Assembly (NCBI GenBank): GCA_963748985.1
Contig: CAVVKQ010000001.1
Location: 310,001 to 374,000 of the forward strand
Length of the DNA stretch: 64,000 nt
Source of the DNA: RPQJ01 sp963748985
Lineage (GTDB): Bacteria; Pseudomonadota; Gammaproteobacteria; Steroidobacterales; Steroidobacteraceae
Direction of reading: 5' to 3'
The notes below the pieces were generated by a model. That model ran no database searches, had not been told where the DNA came from, and saw only the letters and a program-made list of their open reading frames with translations. A program made the position numbers and the translations under genes. Positions 56,222 through 64,000 of this stretch are shown in pieces (the stretch's first letter is position 1; each line of letters begins with the position of its first letter).

Positions 56222-57853
56222 TTGATCCACATCATTCAAGCAGACGTCGCAATATTGGGCGGAGGGCTCGCGGGTCTCACCCTGTCCCTACAGTTGCGGC
56301 AACGATTTCCAGACCTTGATATCGTGGTCCTCGAGCGTGGCCGGCACCCCGTGCCGGAGGCTGCGCACAAGGTCGGCGAGTCCTCGGTCGAGATCGCGCG
56401 CGCACTACTTCGACCCGGTGCTCGGTCTCGGCGAACACCTTGCCAGCCGGCAGCTCAAGAAGTTCGGCTTCCGCTTCTTCTTCTCGGAGGGCCGCCGCGA
56501 CATCGACGCGGTACTCGAGCTCGGCGCGAGCACGCTACCTCTCCACGCCGAGCTACCAGATCGATCGCGGCATCTTCGAGAACTTCCTCGGCGCAGTACG
56601 CGCGCGAGGCGCGGCGTCGAGTTCCTCGACGGGGTCTCGGTGCGTGGCGTTGATCTCGCCTCGGGCGAGGCAACGGCACGTCGTGCGCTGTGATCGCGAC
56701 GGCAGTCGCCTTCGATGTGGCCGCGCGCTGGGTCGTCGACGCGTCGCGGCCGCGTCGGGCTCCTCAAGCGGCAAGCTCGGTCTCGCGCTCGACAACGACC
56801 ACGACGTGAACAGCGCCTGGTTCCGCATCGGCGCCCGCATCGACGTCAACGAGTGGTCCAGGGACCCGCAGTGGCTCGCTCGCTGCGATCCGCCGTATCG
56901 CTGGCTCTCGACCAACCACCTGGTCGGCGAGGGCTACTGGGTCTGGCTGATTCCGCTTGTCGTCGGGATCGCACTCGGTCGGGCATCGTCGCCGACGGTC
57001 GCGTCCACCCGCTGGAGCAGAATCAACAGCTTCGAGCGCGCGCCATGGAGTGGCTCCGCGAATTTCAGCCGCGGCTTGCGCGACGACCTCGAGTCGAAGC
57101 GCGACCTGCTGCAGGACTTCGCCTTCCTCAAGCACTTCTCCTACGGCTGCAAGAAGGTCTTCTCCGGCGCGCGCTGGGCGATGACGGGTGAGGCCGGGCG
57201 TGTTCCTCGACCCGTTCTACTCCCCGGGCAGCGATTTCATCGCCATCGCCAACACCTACATCACGGAACTCATCGCCCACGACCGTGCCGGCGCAACCGG
57301 TTACGTCCTATGCGCGCATTTACGAGCAGTTCTTCATGTCGTTCTACGACAGCACGATGTCGCTGTACCGCGACCAGTACGCGATGTTCGGCGACCCGGA
57401 GGTGCTGCCGGTCAAGGTGATCTGGGACTACACGTACTACTGGGGCGTGCTGTGCCAGCTGTTCTTCCAGGGACGGCTCACTGACCTGACGATGCTGTCG
57501 CGGCTGCGGGACGAACTCGGCGGCAGCAAGGCGCTCAATTTCGCGATGCAGGACTTCCTGCGGGAGTGGTCGGCCCGCAGCCGCCGCCGCAACCGGCCGG
57601 TGCTGCTCGACCAGGCGCAGGCTCGAGCTGGTTCGCCGAGCTGAACCGGGGCCTGCGCGACGCCCTCGACGACCGAGGCCTTCAAGGCGCGCATCCGCCG
57701 ACGACGCGGCAGCTGCGCCAGCTCGCGCGCGAGATCGTCGCCACCGCGACGCGCGCAGCATCCCGATCTCGACGCCGGGCCCGTGCTGGCGCTGCTCGAC
57801 GGACTAGTCCGGCGCGACCGAGGCGTCGCATGCTGTTCGACTCGGCGGCCTGA
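56222..57853 (+). CDS. Second FAD-dependent halogenase/monooxygenase-like protein (multiple frameshifts)
   Basis: About 540 codons spread over three frames. The order is intact: VAILGGGLAGLTLSLQLRQR (FAD), KVGESSVEIA then AHYFDPVLGLGEHLA, KKFGFRFFFSEG, YQIDRGIFENFLGAVRARGA, LSTNHLVGEGYWVWLIPL (WxWxIP again), FLDPFYSPGSDFIAIANTYI and a long helical C-terminal region (YWGVLCQLFFQGRLTDLT). At least six one-base indels occur, the first near 56398. It is a different subfamily from the 51952 protein (larger, C-terminal extension). I read it as one real gene damaged by sequence error, though decay is possible. Confidence 0.65.
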
Positions 57854-57865
57854 TCGCCCGAACGC

Positions 57866-59130
57866 ATGACCTCATTCGCCGCTGCTGCTGCAACTGGTGC
57901 TGATCCTCGGCACCGCCCGGCTGCTGAGCCTGGTGCTCAGGCGCCTCGGTCAGCCGCCTGTGATCGGCGAGATGACCGCCGGCATCGTGCTCGGCCCGAT
58001 CGTGCTCGGCGCGCTGCTGCCCGAGTGGCACGCGAAAGTCTTCGAGCCGTCGAGCCTACCGGCACTCGACGGACTGTCGCAGGTCGGGCTAGTGTTGTTC
58101 ATGTTCATCGTCGGCGCCGAGCTGCGCGCCCCGCAGGGCGCGCGTCCGGCAGCTGGTCGACGCCGCGTGGGTCAGCCTGATGTCGGTGTTGGTGCCCATG
58201 GCGTTCGGCCTCGCAGCCGCCGTGCTCCTCTACGAGGGATTCGCGCCGGAGGGCGTCGCCTTCCCGACTTTCGCGCTGTTCATGGCGTCCGCCATGTCCA
58301 TCACGGCTTTTCCGATCATGGCGCGGATCCTCAAGGAGCGCGGCATGACGCACTCCTTGATCGGGCGGCTGTCGCTCACTTCGGCTGCGATGGCCGACGT
58401 GCTGGCGTGGATCATGCTGGCCCTGGTGGTCGTGCTCGCCGACGCGCGCGAGGACTGGAGTCGCTTCTGGCAGATGCTCGGTCGGGCTCGCCGCGCTGAG
58501 GTGCGATCGTGCTCGGCCTCGGGCGTCCGCTGCTCGCACGCCTCGTCGCGCGGTTCGCGCCGCGATGGTCGGCCCGAGGGATCACTGCTGGCGGTGCTGC
58601 TGATCGGCACGTTCGCCTGTGCCTACGCGACCAAGTGGCTAGGCGTGCACCCGGTGTTCGGCGCCTTCCTTTTCGGTGTCGCCCTGCCGCGCGACGACCG
58701 GCTGCTCGAGGCGCTGATCGAGCGCGTCGAGTACGTCGCCATCATCGTGCTGATGCCGGTGTTCTTCGCGCTCGCGGGGCTCAATACGACGCCGTCCGCC
58801 TTCGTCGGCGCCGGGTTCACGGCACTGCTGATCGTGCTGGTCGCCGCAGTGGCGGGCAAGGTGCTCGGCGGCGCGATCGGCGCCCGCATCGCGGGCTATC
58901 CCTGGCGCACCGCGCTCGCGGTGGGCTCGCTCATGAACGCACGCGCGCTCATGGAGTTGATCGTCATGAAGGTAGGGCTCGACGCCGGCGTCATTGGCCG
59001 GGACCTCTTCACGATGCTGATGGTGATGGCGATCGTGACGACCTTCATGACCGGCCCGCTGCTGACGCTGTTCGCGGGACAGGGCGAGGATCAGGTGGCC
59101 GACGCGAGCGAGACGACCGCACGACCCTGA
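57866..59130 (+). CDS. Cation/proton antiporter, CPA2 (Na/H exchanger) type (several frameshifts)
   Basis: The pieces reassemble to about 420 aa: LVLILGTARLLSLVLRRLGQ, PPVIGEMTAGIVLGPIVLGA, GLVLFMFIVGAELR, FMASAMSITAFPIMARILKE, VHPVFGAFLFGVALP, NARALMELIVMKVGLDAGVI. The GPxxLG and A-S-TAFP motifs are those of KefB/NapA-like antiporters. Frame breaks lie near 57885, 58140 and 58490-58570. Not a usual member of aryl-polyene clusters; it overlaps the convergent dehydratase gene by 40 nt. Confidence 0.75.
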
Positions 59131-59528
59131 GCCAGCAGTCGCGTCCGGCGTGCGCTCACCCGGAACTCGTACTGCCACGCCGCGCCGCTGTCGTGCAGGC
59201 GCCGGGCCTCGACCTCGAGTTCGCCCGGCAGGTCGTGGACGAAGTCGCGCGCGAGCACGACGTCCCGCAGCGACACGAGCAGCCCGGGCCGCGCACGCTC
59301 GCCGCGCGCCCGCGCCTGAGGCCACCGTGCACGGCCATGGCCTGGGCACCGTACTCGCAGAGGTGGATCGCGTGCAGCCGTCCGTCGCTGCGCAGCGGAT
59401 TGGCCGGGTCGCGGTGCGTGGTGGTCGCGAGCGTCACGCTGGCGTCGTCCCAGCTCGACCACGCGCTCGAGCAGGCACATGCTGCCCGCGTGCGGGACGA
59501 GTTCCGCGATGCGGGGCTCGGACGTCAC
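59091..59528 (-). CDS. 3-hydroxyacyl-ACP dehydratase-like hotdog protein, ApeP type (frameshifted)
   Basis: About 145 aa once two frame breaks are repaired: IAELVPHAGSMCLLERVVEL, then (other frame) VTLATTTHRDPANPLRSDGR, LHAIHLCEYGAQAMAVHGGL, then back to RPGLLVSLRDVVLARDFVHD...EYEFRVSARR-type sequence. GTG 59528 overlaps the exporter stop (GTGA). H in PHAGSM and E in CEYGAQA fit the dehydratase catalytic pair. Confidence 0.7.
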   Translation of the reverse strand: MTSEPRIAELVPHAGSMCLLERVVELGRRQRDARDHHAPRPGQSAAQRRTAARDPPLRVRCPGHGRARWPQARARGERARPGLLVSLRDVVLARDFVHDLPGELEVEARRLHDSGAAWQYEFRVSARRTRLLAQGRAVVSLASAT

Positions 59529-61859
59529 GGGCGGCGCCCGGCCGGCCGGGTGAGCAGCAGTGCCAGCACGAAGTTGCTGACCACGCCGGCCGCCACGGTC
59601 ACGCCGATCGAGCGCAGCACCGGCAGGCTCGACAGCGCCAGCAGCGCGAACACCATCAGCGTCGAGAGCGAGCAGACCAGCACGGCGTGCAGCGTGCGGC
59701 GCTGCTCGGCGGGGTTGTCGGCGGCGCGCTCGAAGAACAGCGCATAGTCGAGGCCGAGTCCGGCGGCGAGCACCAGCGCGATCAGGTGGAAGAGGTTGAG
59801 CGACACGCCGGACGGCGTGGAGCAACGCCGAGCACGACCAGCGTCGTGAGCACCATCGGCGCCAGCACCCGTCGCACGCGCGTGCCCTCGCGCAGCGCGA
59901 CGGCGACCACCAGCACCAGCAGCACCGCGGATCCGGCCAGACTCCACAGGATGCGCGTGCGCTGGTGTGCGACGAGATCCTGCGAGGCCTGCTTGAGGTC
60001 GAGCAGGGTCGCGCCGTCCACCGCCTCGGCGAGCCGCCCGAGTGCCGCCGGGTCCCGCGAGGTCGGTCAAGGTGACGAGGCCACTCCAGTGCCCGTCCCG
60101 CTCGAGCAGCAGGCCGCCGACGCGGGCCTCGAGCGGCGTTTCCGCGAGGTCGTGCGGACCGAGCGCCGGCAGACTTACGGGCTCGTTCGACGTCCGTCCA
60201 GGAAGGGCTCGAATACGCCTGGCTTGAAGGGCGTCGCCTGCAGTGCCGCGAGACAGCGCAGCGCGCAGCTCCGGGCATCCGAGGGCAGCGCCGCGCGGCG
60301 GCGCTCCTGGCGTTCGATGGTCGGCAGGTAGCGTGCCGCATGGTCGTAGCCCCCCAGCGCGCCCGAGGCCACCAGCTCGTCGAGTTGCGGGCCGAGGGCC
60401 GTAACCTTCGCCAGCACGCGCTGGGCGTCCGGTCCTGGATCACGAGCAGGTACCGCACGTCGGGCGCGCCCAGCTCGCGGCGCAGCGCCGAGTCCCGCTC
60501 GATCAGGGCCCGCGGCACCGGCGTGAGTCCCCCGAGTTCGTCCTCCCAGATCGGCCGCGGGGAAAGCCACAGGATACCGCCGCACAGCAGGCCGACCGCG
60601 ACACCGAGCCAGAGCGGACGCGGCAGGCTCGCAACCCGGTCCCAGAGCCGCCCGAGCAGCGCCGACTCGGCGGCGTCGCGGCCCCGTGCCGGGATCAGCC
60701 ACGGCAGCAGGTACCGGGTAGTGAGGCCCGCGACCGCCAGACCCGCGACGGTGAACACCGACAGTTGGGCGAGACCGCGCACACCCGAGAACAGGAAGGC
60801 GAGGTAGGCGATGCAGGTGCTCGCGACACCGGTGGCGAGGGTCGGCCACAGTGCACGCGCATTGTCGCGGGGATCGACGCCGCGGTGCTGGTGACTGAAC
60901 AGGTGCATCGGGTAGTCCTGTGCCACGCCGATCAGCGTGAACCCGAAGGCGAGGGTGATGCCGTGGACGGTGCCGAAGATTGCGCTGACCGCCGCGAGAC
61001 CGGCCAGCCCCGCGCTCGCGAGCGGCAGCAGGCCAAGCACCAGCACGAGCAGGCTGCGATAGGCAACGAGCAGCAGCACGACCATGCCGATCGTCGCGAG
61101 GGTGCCGAGCCGTTGGGCTTCGCGTTGCGTGCGTTCCTGCATCAGGACCGAGAACGCGCCGGGGCCGCTGACCTCGAGGCTGAGCCGTGGATCGGTGCGA
61201 ACCTCGTCGAACGCGCGCTGCAGCGCATGCGCGGCGGCGCGCTGCCCCTGCGGGTCGAAGCCCGCGGCGCGGGTCTCCGCGACCAGCAGCGCCGTCTGAC
61301 CGGCCGAGTCGAACCAGACGTCGAACAGCAGCTGCGGCTGGCGCGCGGGTTGCCACGACTCGAGGAGTCGTGAGAAGTTCGAACGTCGGGTCCCGCGGCA
61401 GCCACTGCTCGAGGAACGCCGGCTGCAGGGGAGGTCAGGTCGCGCAGCCGCTCCTCGAGCTGCGCCTGGCAGGAACTTCGTGTCGAACCGGGCCTCGTCG
61501 AGGGTCGGCGACAGCAGGTAGCGATAGGCCAGCAGTCCGGTCGGGTATCGCGTCAGATCTCGCCGCCCCGTTCGCGATCCAGTGGAACTCGTTGCTCCCG
61601 GCGCAGCGCCGCGACGAGCGCCTGGGATGTTTCGGCCGCAGCCTGCGCGTCCGCCACCGGCGATGGCCAGCAGCAGCATGCGCGAGCCCGGGCCTTCGCC
61701 GATCTCCTCGAGGAGCAGTCGCTCCTCGGCCGTGCGCGGCGAGGGCATGAAGAGCCGCAGGTCGGCGCCGACGACCAGGTTGCGCTCGACCATCCATCCG
61801 AGCGCGGCCAGCACGGCGATCCATGCGGCGAGCAGCAGCCCCTTGTCGGCGGCGGTCAT
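59525..61859 (-). CDS. MMPL/RND-superfamily exporter of the aryl-polyene cluster (multiple frameshifts)
   Basis: About 780 aa of a transporter with two 6-helix halves: GLLLAAWIAVLAALGWMVER, VLLLVAYRSLLVLVLGLLPL, HGITLAFGFTLIGVAQDYPM, HLFSHQH, ARALWPTLATGVASTCIAYL, and in another frame GVSLNLFHLIALVLAAGLGL, DYALFFERA. MMPL exporters move the lipid-linked polyene towards the outer membrane. Frame breaks cluster at about 61,390-61,660, 60,430 and 59,820-60,060. The ATG at 61859 overlaps the LolA-like gene stop. Confidence 0.8.
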
Positions 61860-62521
61860 GCCGTCAGCGCTCCGCCACGTCGCTGCACCATCGAGCCAGC
61901 TGCCTCGCGCTCCAGGGACGCCGGCAGGGCGGCGCGATCCGCGACGCCCAGCGCCATCACGCTCGCATCGCCGTCGGGCTCCGTAAGCGTGAAGCAGCGC
62001 GCAAGGTCCTGCACGCCATCAACCCGCACGAGCGTCAATCGCTTGCGCAGCGCCGCGTCGACGGGCTTGAGTTCGATGCGCCAGCCGGCATCGCTGCCGC
62101 CGATGGTCGTGCTGAAGTAGCGGTCGAGCATGGCGCGGTCGCCCGTGAGCAGCGCGCCGAAGCTTGCCAGCATGCCGCGCAGCTCCGGCGCCCGGTCCAG
62201 CGAAAAGCTGCGCGGCCGGCTGCCCTCGCGCTCCAGCAGCACATTCTCGCCGCGCAGCACTGTCGTTTCACGGTAGGGCTTGGTCACCCGCCTCACTAAG
62301 GCCCCGTCCTCGCGGTGCTCGAGCACGCCCGACGCAACGAGGGGTACCGCGACCAGCGCGGAGTAGCGCACCTCGACGAACGTCGTCGTGTCGGGTGGTG
62401 GACGCGCCAGCCGCGCGAGCAGGGCGTCGGTGTCCGGGTCAGCGGCTTGCGCCGCGAGCGCCATAAGCGCCATCGGCACCAGTATCGGCGCCGCTGTGCG
62501 CAGGCTCTTGCCAGAAGTCAT
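61856..62521 (-). CDS. LolA-like outer-membrane lipoprotein carrier
   Basis: A 221-aa periplasmic protein from ATG 62521 with a signal (LVPMALMALAAQA) and a LolA-type half-barrel: TTFVEVRYSALVAVPLVASG, DGALVRRVTKPYRETTVLRG, LRGMLASFGALLTGDRAMLD, GWRIELKPVDAALRKRL. Such carriers accompany MMPL exporters in aryl-polyene clusters and are thought to shuttle the product across the periplasm. It overlaps the acyltransferase upstream by 83 nt. Confidence 0.8.
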   Translation of the reverse strand: MTSGKSLRTAAPILVPMALMALAAQAADPDTDALLARLARPPPDTTTFVEVRYSALVAVPLVASGVLEHREDGALVRRVTKPYRETTVLRGENVLLEREGSRPRSFSLDRAPELRGMLASFGALLTGDRAMLDRYFSTTIGGSDAGWRIELKPVDAALRKRLTLVRVDGVQDLARCFTLTEPDGDASVMALGVADRAALPASLEREAAGSMVQRRGGALTA

Positions 62522-63398
62522 AGAAGTTGAACCAGTTGTAGGGAGCGGTGCGCACCACCGCGGCCAGGCGATCGGCGTACTGCTGCACGACCCGTTGCAG
62601 CTGCTGCTGCCGTTGGCGGCGGTCGACGTGCAGTTCCTCCTCGACCATCTCGAAATGCAGGTCGTACCGGTTGCCGCCGCGGTACAGCCCGACACATAGC
62701 ACCACCGGCACGTGCAGGGCCGCGGCGATCTGCCACGGGGCTGTCGGGAACTCCGCGGCATCGCCCAGAAAGTCCACACTGGCCGTCACATTTCCGGGGC
62801 GGCCTCGGTCCGCCAGCATCGTGACCAGCGAACCTGCGTTCAGTGCGGCGCCAATCTCCAACGCAACAGCCGTGCCGTTCTGTCGCGGGTTGATGATGCC
62901 AGCCGCCATTCTAGGGTTCAGCTCCTTGAGGATCGCCGATAGCGCCGGGCTGTGGTCGGCGTCTAGTACGACACGGACGGTCACATCGGGACGGTAAGTA
63001 CTGGCTGCGCGCAGTGCGTCGAAACTACCGACGTGAGCGCCGATCAACAAGACCCCTCGACCCATGTCCATAGCCCGATGCAGATCCTCCAGCCCATCGA
63101 AACGGATATCAAAACGCCACAAGCTGTCGGTGAGGAAGTACAACCTGTCGAGGGTCACCCCGGCGAAAGTGTGAAAGTGGCGGGCAACGTCCAGCCAGGT
63201 CGGGGGGTGGCCGAGCACTCGTGCCAGGTACGCGCGGGAAGCGCGACGCTCAGGCGCTCGACGTAGCAGGAAGTAGATAGTGATTGGCACCAACACCAGA
63301 CGTGAGGCGGTTCGTCCGAGTGTCAAAGCCAATGTCCTTAGCGTTCGTAGCGCCAGTGCATTGCCGCCTTCCGGTCTATGCAGCCAGTCCACCGTCAT
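62439..63398 (-). CDS. Lauroyl/myristoyl acyltransferase-like (LpxL/HtrB family)
   Basis: A 319-aa inner-membrane acyltransferase: N-terminal anchor LVLVPITIYFLLRR, catalytic GAHVGSFDAL (HX4D), MLADRGRPGN, and APYNWFNFYDFW near the C-terminus. In aryl-polyene clusters the LpxL homologue is a candidate for esterifying the lipid anchor. The start ATGA overlaps the dehydratase stop. Confidence 0.87.
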   Translation of the reverse strand: MTVDWLHRPEGGNALALRTLRTLALTLGRTASRLVLVPITIYFLLRRAPERRASRAYLARVLGHPPTWLDVARHFHTFAGVTLDRLYFLTDSLWRFDIRFDGLEDLHRAMDMGRGVLLIGAHVGSFDALRAASTYRPDVTVRVVLDADHSPALSAILKELNPRMAAGIINPRQNGTAVALEIGAALNAGSLVTMLADRGRPGNVTASVDFLGDAAEFPTAPWQIAAALHVPVVLCVGLYRGGNRYDLHFEMVEEELHVDRRQRQQQLQRVVQQYADRLAAVVRTAPYNWFNFYDFWQEPAHSGADTGADGAYGARGASR

Positions 63399-63715
63399 GA
63401 TGCGGTGCCGTCCCCGCTATCAAATGCTCCTTTGGCAATCAGCGTTCCACCCCGGACGACGTTGAAAGCGACCTTGCCCGGCTTGATTTCAAAATCGATG
63501 TCCGCGATCTCGCCAGGCCGGAGAGGTTGCAGGAATTTGACCTCAGCCAGTCTGCGTAGGGGCGTCGGGCACGACTGTGATGCTTCATAGGCACGCAAGA
63601 CGTATTCCAGGATCAGCACACCCGGAACAACTGGATTGCCGGGGAAGTGACCTGCTAGCGCCGGATGGTTGGCCTGCACAGTAAACACAGAAGGATCCGT
63701 TGATGTGGCTGTCAT
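63395..63715 (-). CDS. FabZ/FabA-like 3-hydroxyacyl-ACP dehydratase
   Basis: A 106-aa hotdog protein from ATG 63715 (an upstream start at 63751 is less likely). ANHPALAGHFPGNPVVPGVL, ILEYVLRA contains the FabZ signature GHFPGNPVVPG with the catalytic His. It is shorter than FabZ (about 150 aa) yet looks complete. First gene of the minus-strand export/modification operon 63715-59091. Confidence 0.85.
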   Translation of the reverse strand: MTATSTDPSVFTVQANHPALAGHFPGNPVVPGVLILEYVLRAYEASQSCPTPLRRLAEVKFLQPLRPGEIADIDFEIKPGKVAFNVVRGGTLIAKGAFDSGDGTAS

Positions 63716-63840
63716 TTCGTCAAATGCACCGGAGGCAACCGAGCAGCACACGAATAGCGCGCTAGCTTACGGTGGTCGCGATGTTACGCCCACCTCCCGG
63801 GCCGCACTGCCTGTCACGTTCTTCGTTCGGCCGACCGAAA

Positions 63841-63871
63841 GTAAAACGGGGGCTCGAAGCCCCCGTTTTAC
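63841..63871. terminator. Bidirectional Rho-independent terminator
   Basis: GTAAAACGGGGGCT and AGCCCCCGTTTTAC form a perfect 14-bp stem with a CGA loop; T-runs occur in both directions. It ends the partial gene at the window edge before the pigment operon begins. Confidence 0.85.
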
Positions 63872-63886
63872 GGTCGCGAAAGCTCG

Positions 63887-64000
63887 CTACTGGAAACGAT
63901 ACACCACACTCAGCGAGAGGAAGCCCGCTGACGCGTCAAGTTCATCGTCAAATTCGGAATTCTCGCTGTCAAACTTCGGGGCCACGTCGAACCACTCGTA
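63887..64000 (-). CDS. C-terminal end of an outer-membrane beta-barrel protein (5' part outside window)
   Basis: Thirty-eight codons enter from the right edge and stop at 63887: YEWFDVAPKFDSENSEFDDE, LDASAGFLSLSVVYRFQ. Alternating hydrophobic residues and an aromatic-x end are typical of the last strand of a porin-like protein. Family not identifiable from this fragment. Confidence 0.55.
   Translation of the reverse strand, partial: YEWFDVAPKFDSENSEFDDELDASAGFLSLSVVYRFQ

Overview
The window is high-GC DNA (roughly 60-68% by eye, lower at about 35.5-38.0 kb) from a gammaproteobacterium, most likely near the Xanthomonadales/Nevskiales/Steroidobacter side of the class. The core gene orders bamD|rluD-pgeF-clpB, recA-recX-alaS-csrA-tRNA-Ser-tRNA-Arg and aspS next to a DUF502 gene are gammaproteobacterial. 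An aryl-polyene/xanthomonadin-like pigment cluster with a XanB2-type chorismatase points towards Xanthomonas/Lysobacter relatives. No rRNA, CRISPR array or complete transposase gene was seen.

Layout. 0-12.7 kb: a GH17-GT2 glucan synthase cut by the window edge, a bamD gene whose product is fused to a C-terminal outer-membrane beta-barrel, rluD, pgeF, a ZIP metal transporter, G-rich tandem repeats, clpB, an FmdB zinc ribbon, a DUF502 membrane protein and aspS (one-base frameshift, tail reading into a REP-like inverted pair). 12.3-14.6 kb: an alpha/beta hydrolase, a degenerate integron attC site, a CPBP membrane protease lying as a gene cassette on the minus strand, and a glutathione-transferase remnant. 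14.7-20.5 kb: a tripartite RND efflux operon with one frameshift in each gene. 20.6-29.1 kb: a winged-helix protein, mutS, a long acyl-CoA dehydrogenase, and envelope proteins. 29.1-35.3 kb: pncC, thpR, recA, recX, alaS, csrA and two tRNA genes.

35.2-38.0 kb: a small, less GC-rich island just behind tRNA-Arg, starting with a 20-bp duplication of the tRNA 3' end. It carries an AbiC-type abortive-infection protein flanked by two unrelated proteins that each have an Rx4H (HEPN RNase) motif: a candidate phage-defence unit.

38.3-40.7 kb: two small lipoproteins and a MipA/OmpV protein. 40.7-63.7 kb: a large aryl-polyene-type pathway. It has two ACPs, two ketosynthases, a Cys-less chain-length-factor-like partner, a ketoreductase, several hotdog dehydratases and a thioesterase, an AMP-ligase, a PPTase, two lipid-type acyltransferases, a GT2, a LolA-like carrier and an MMPL exporter. 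Added to these are a chorismatase that would supply the hydroxybenzoate starter, two FAD enzymes with the halogenase WxWxIP motif, a B12-radical SAM protein and a cation/proton antiporter. The simplest reading is a halogenated, membrane-anchored aryl polyene of xanthomonadin type.

Sequence quality matters. One-base indels, mostly an extra base in a G or C run, break aspS, all three efflux genes, an outer-membrane protein and a cluster membrane protein. The block 56.39-61.66 kb has many frameshifts across four genes on both strands. Because conserved sequence continues on either side of each break, I treat these as probable sequencing or assembly errors, not decay.
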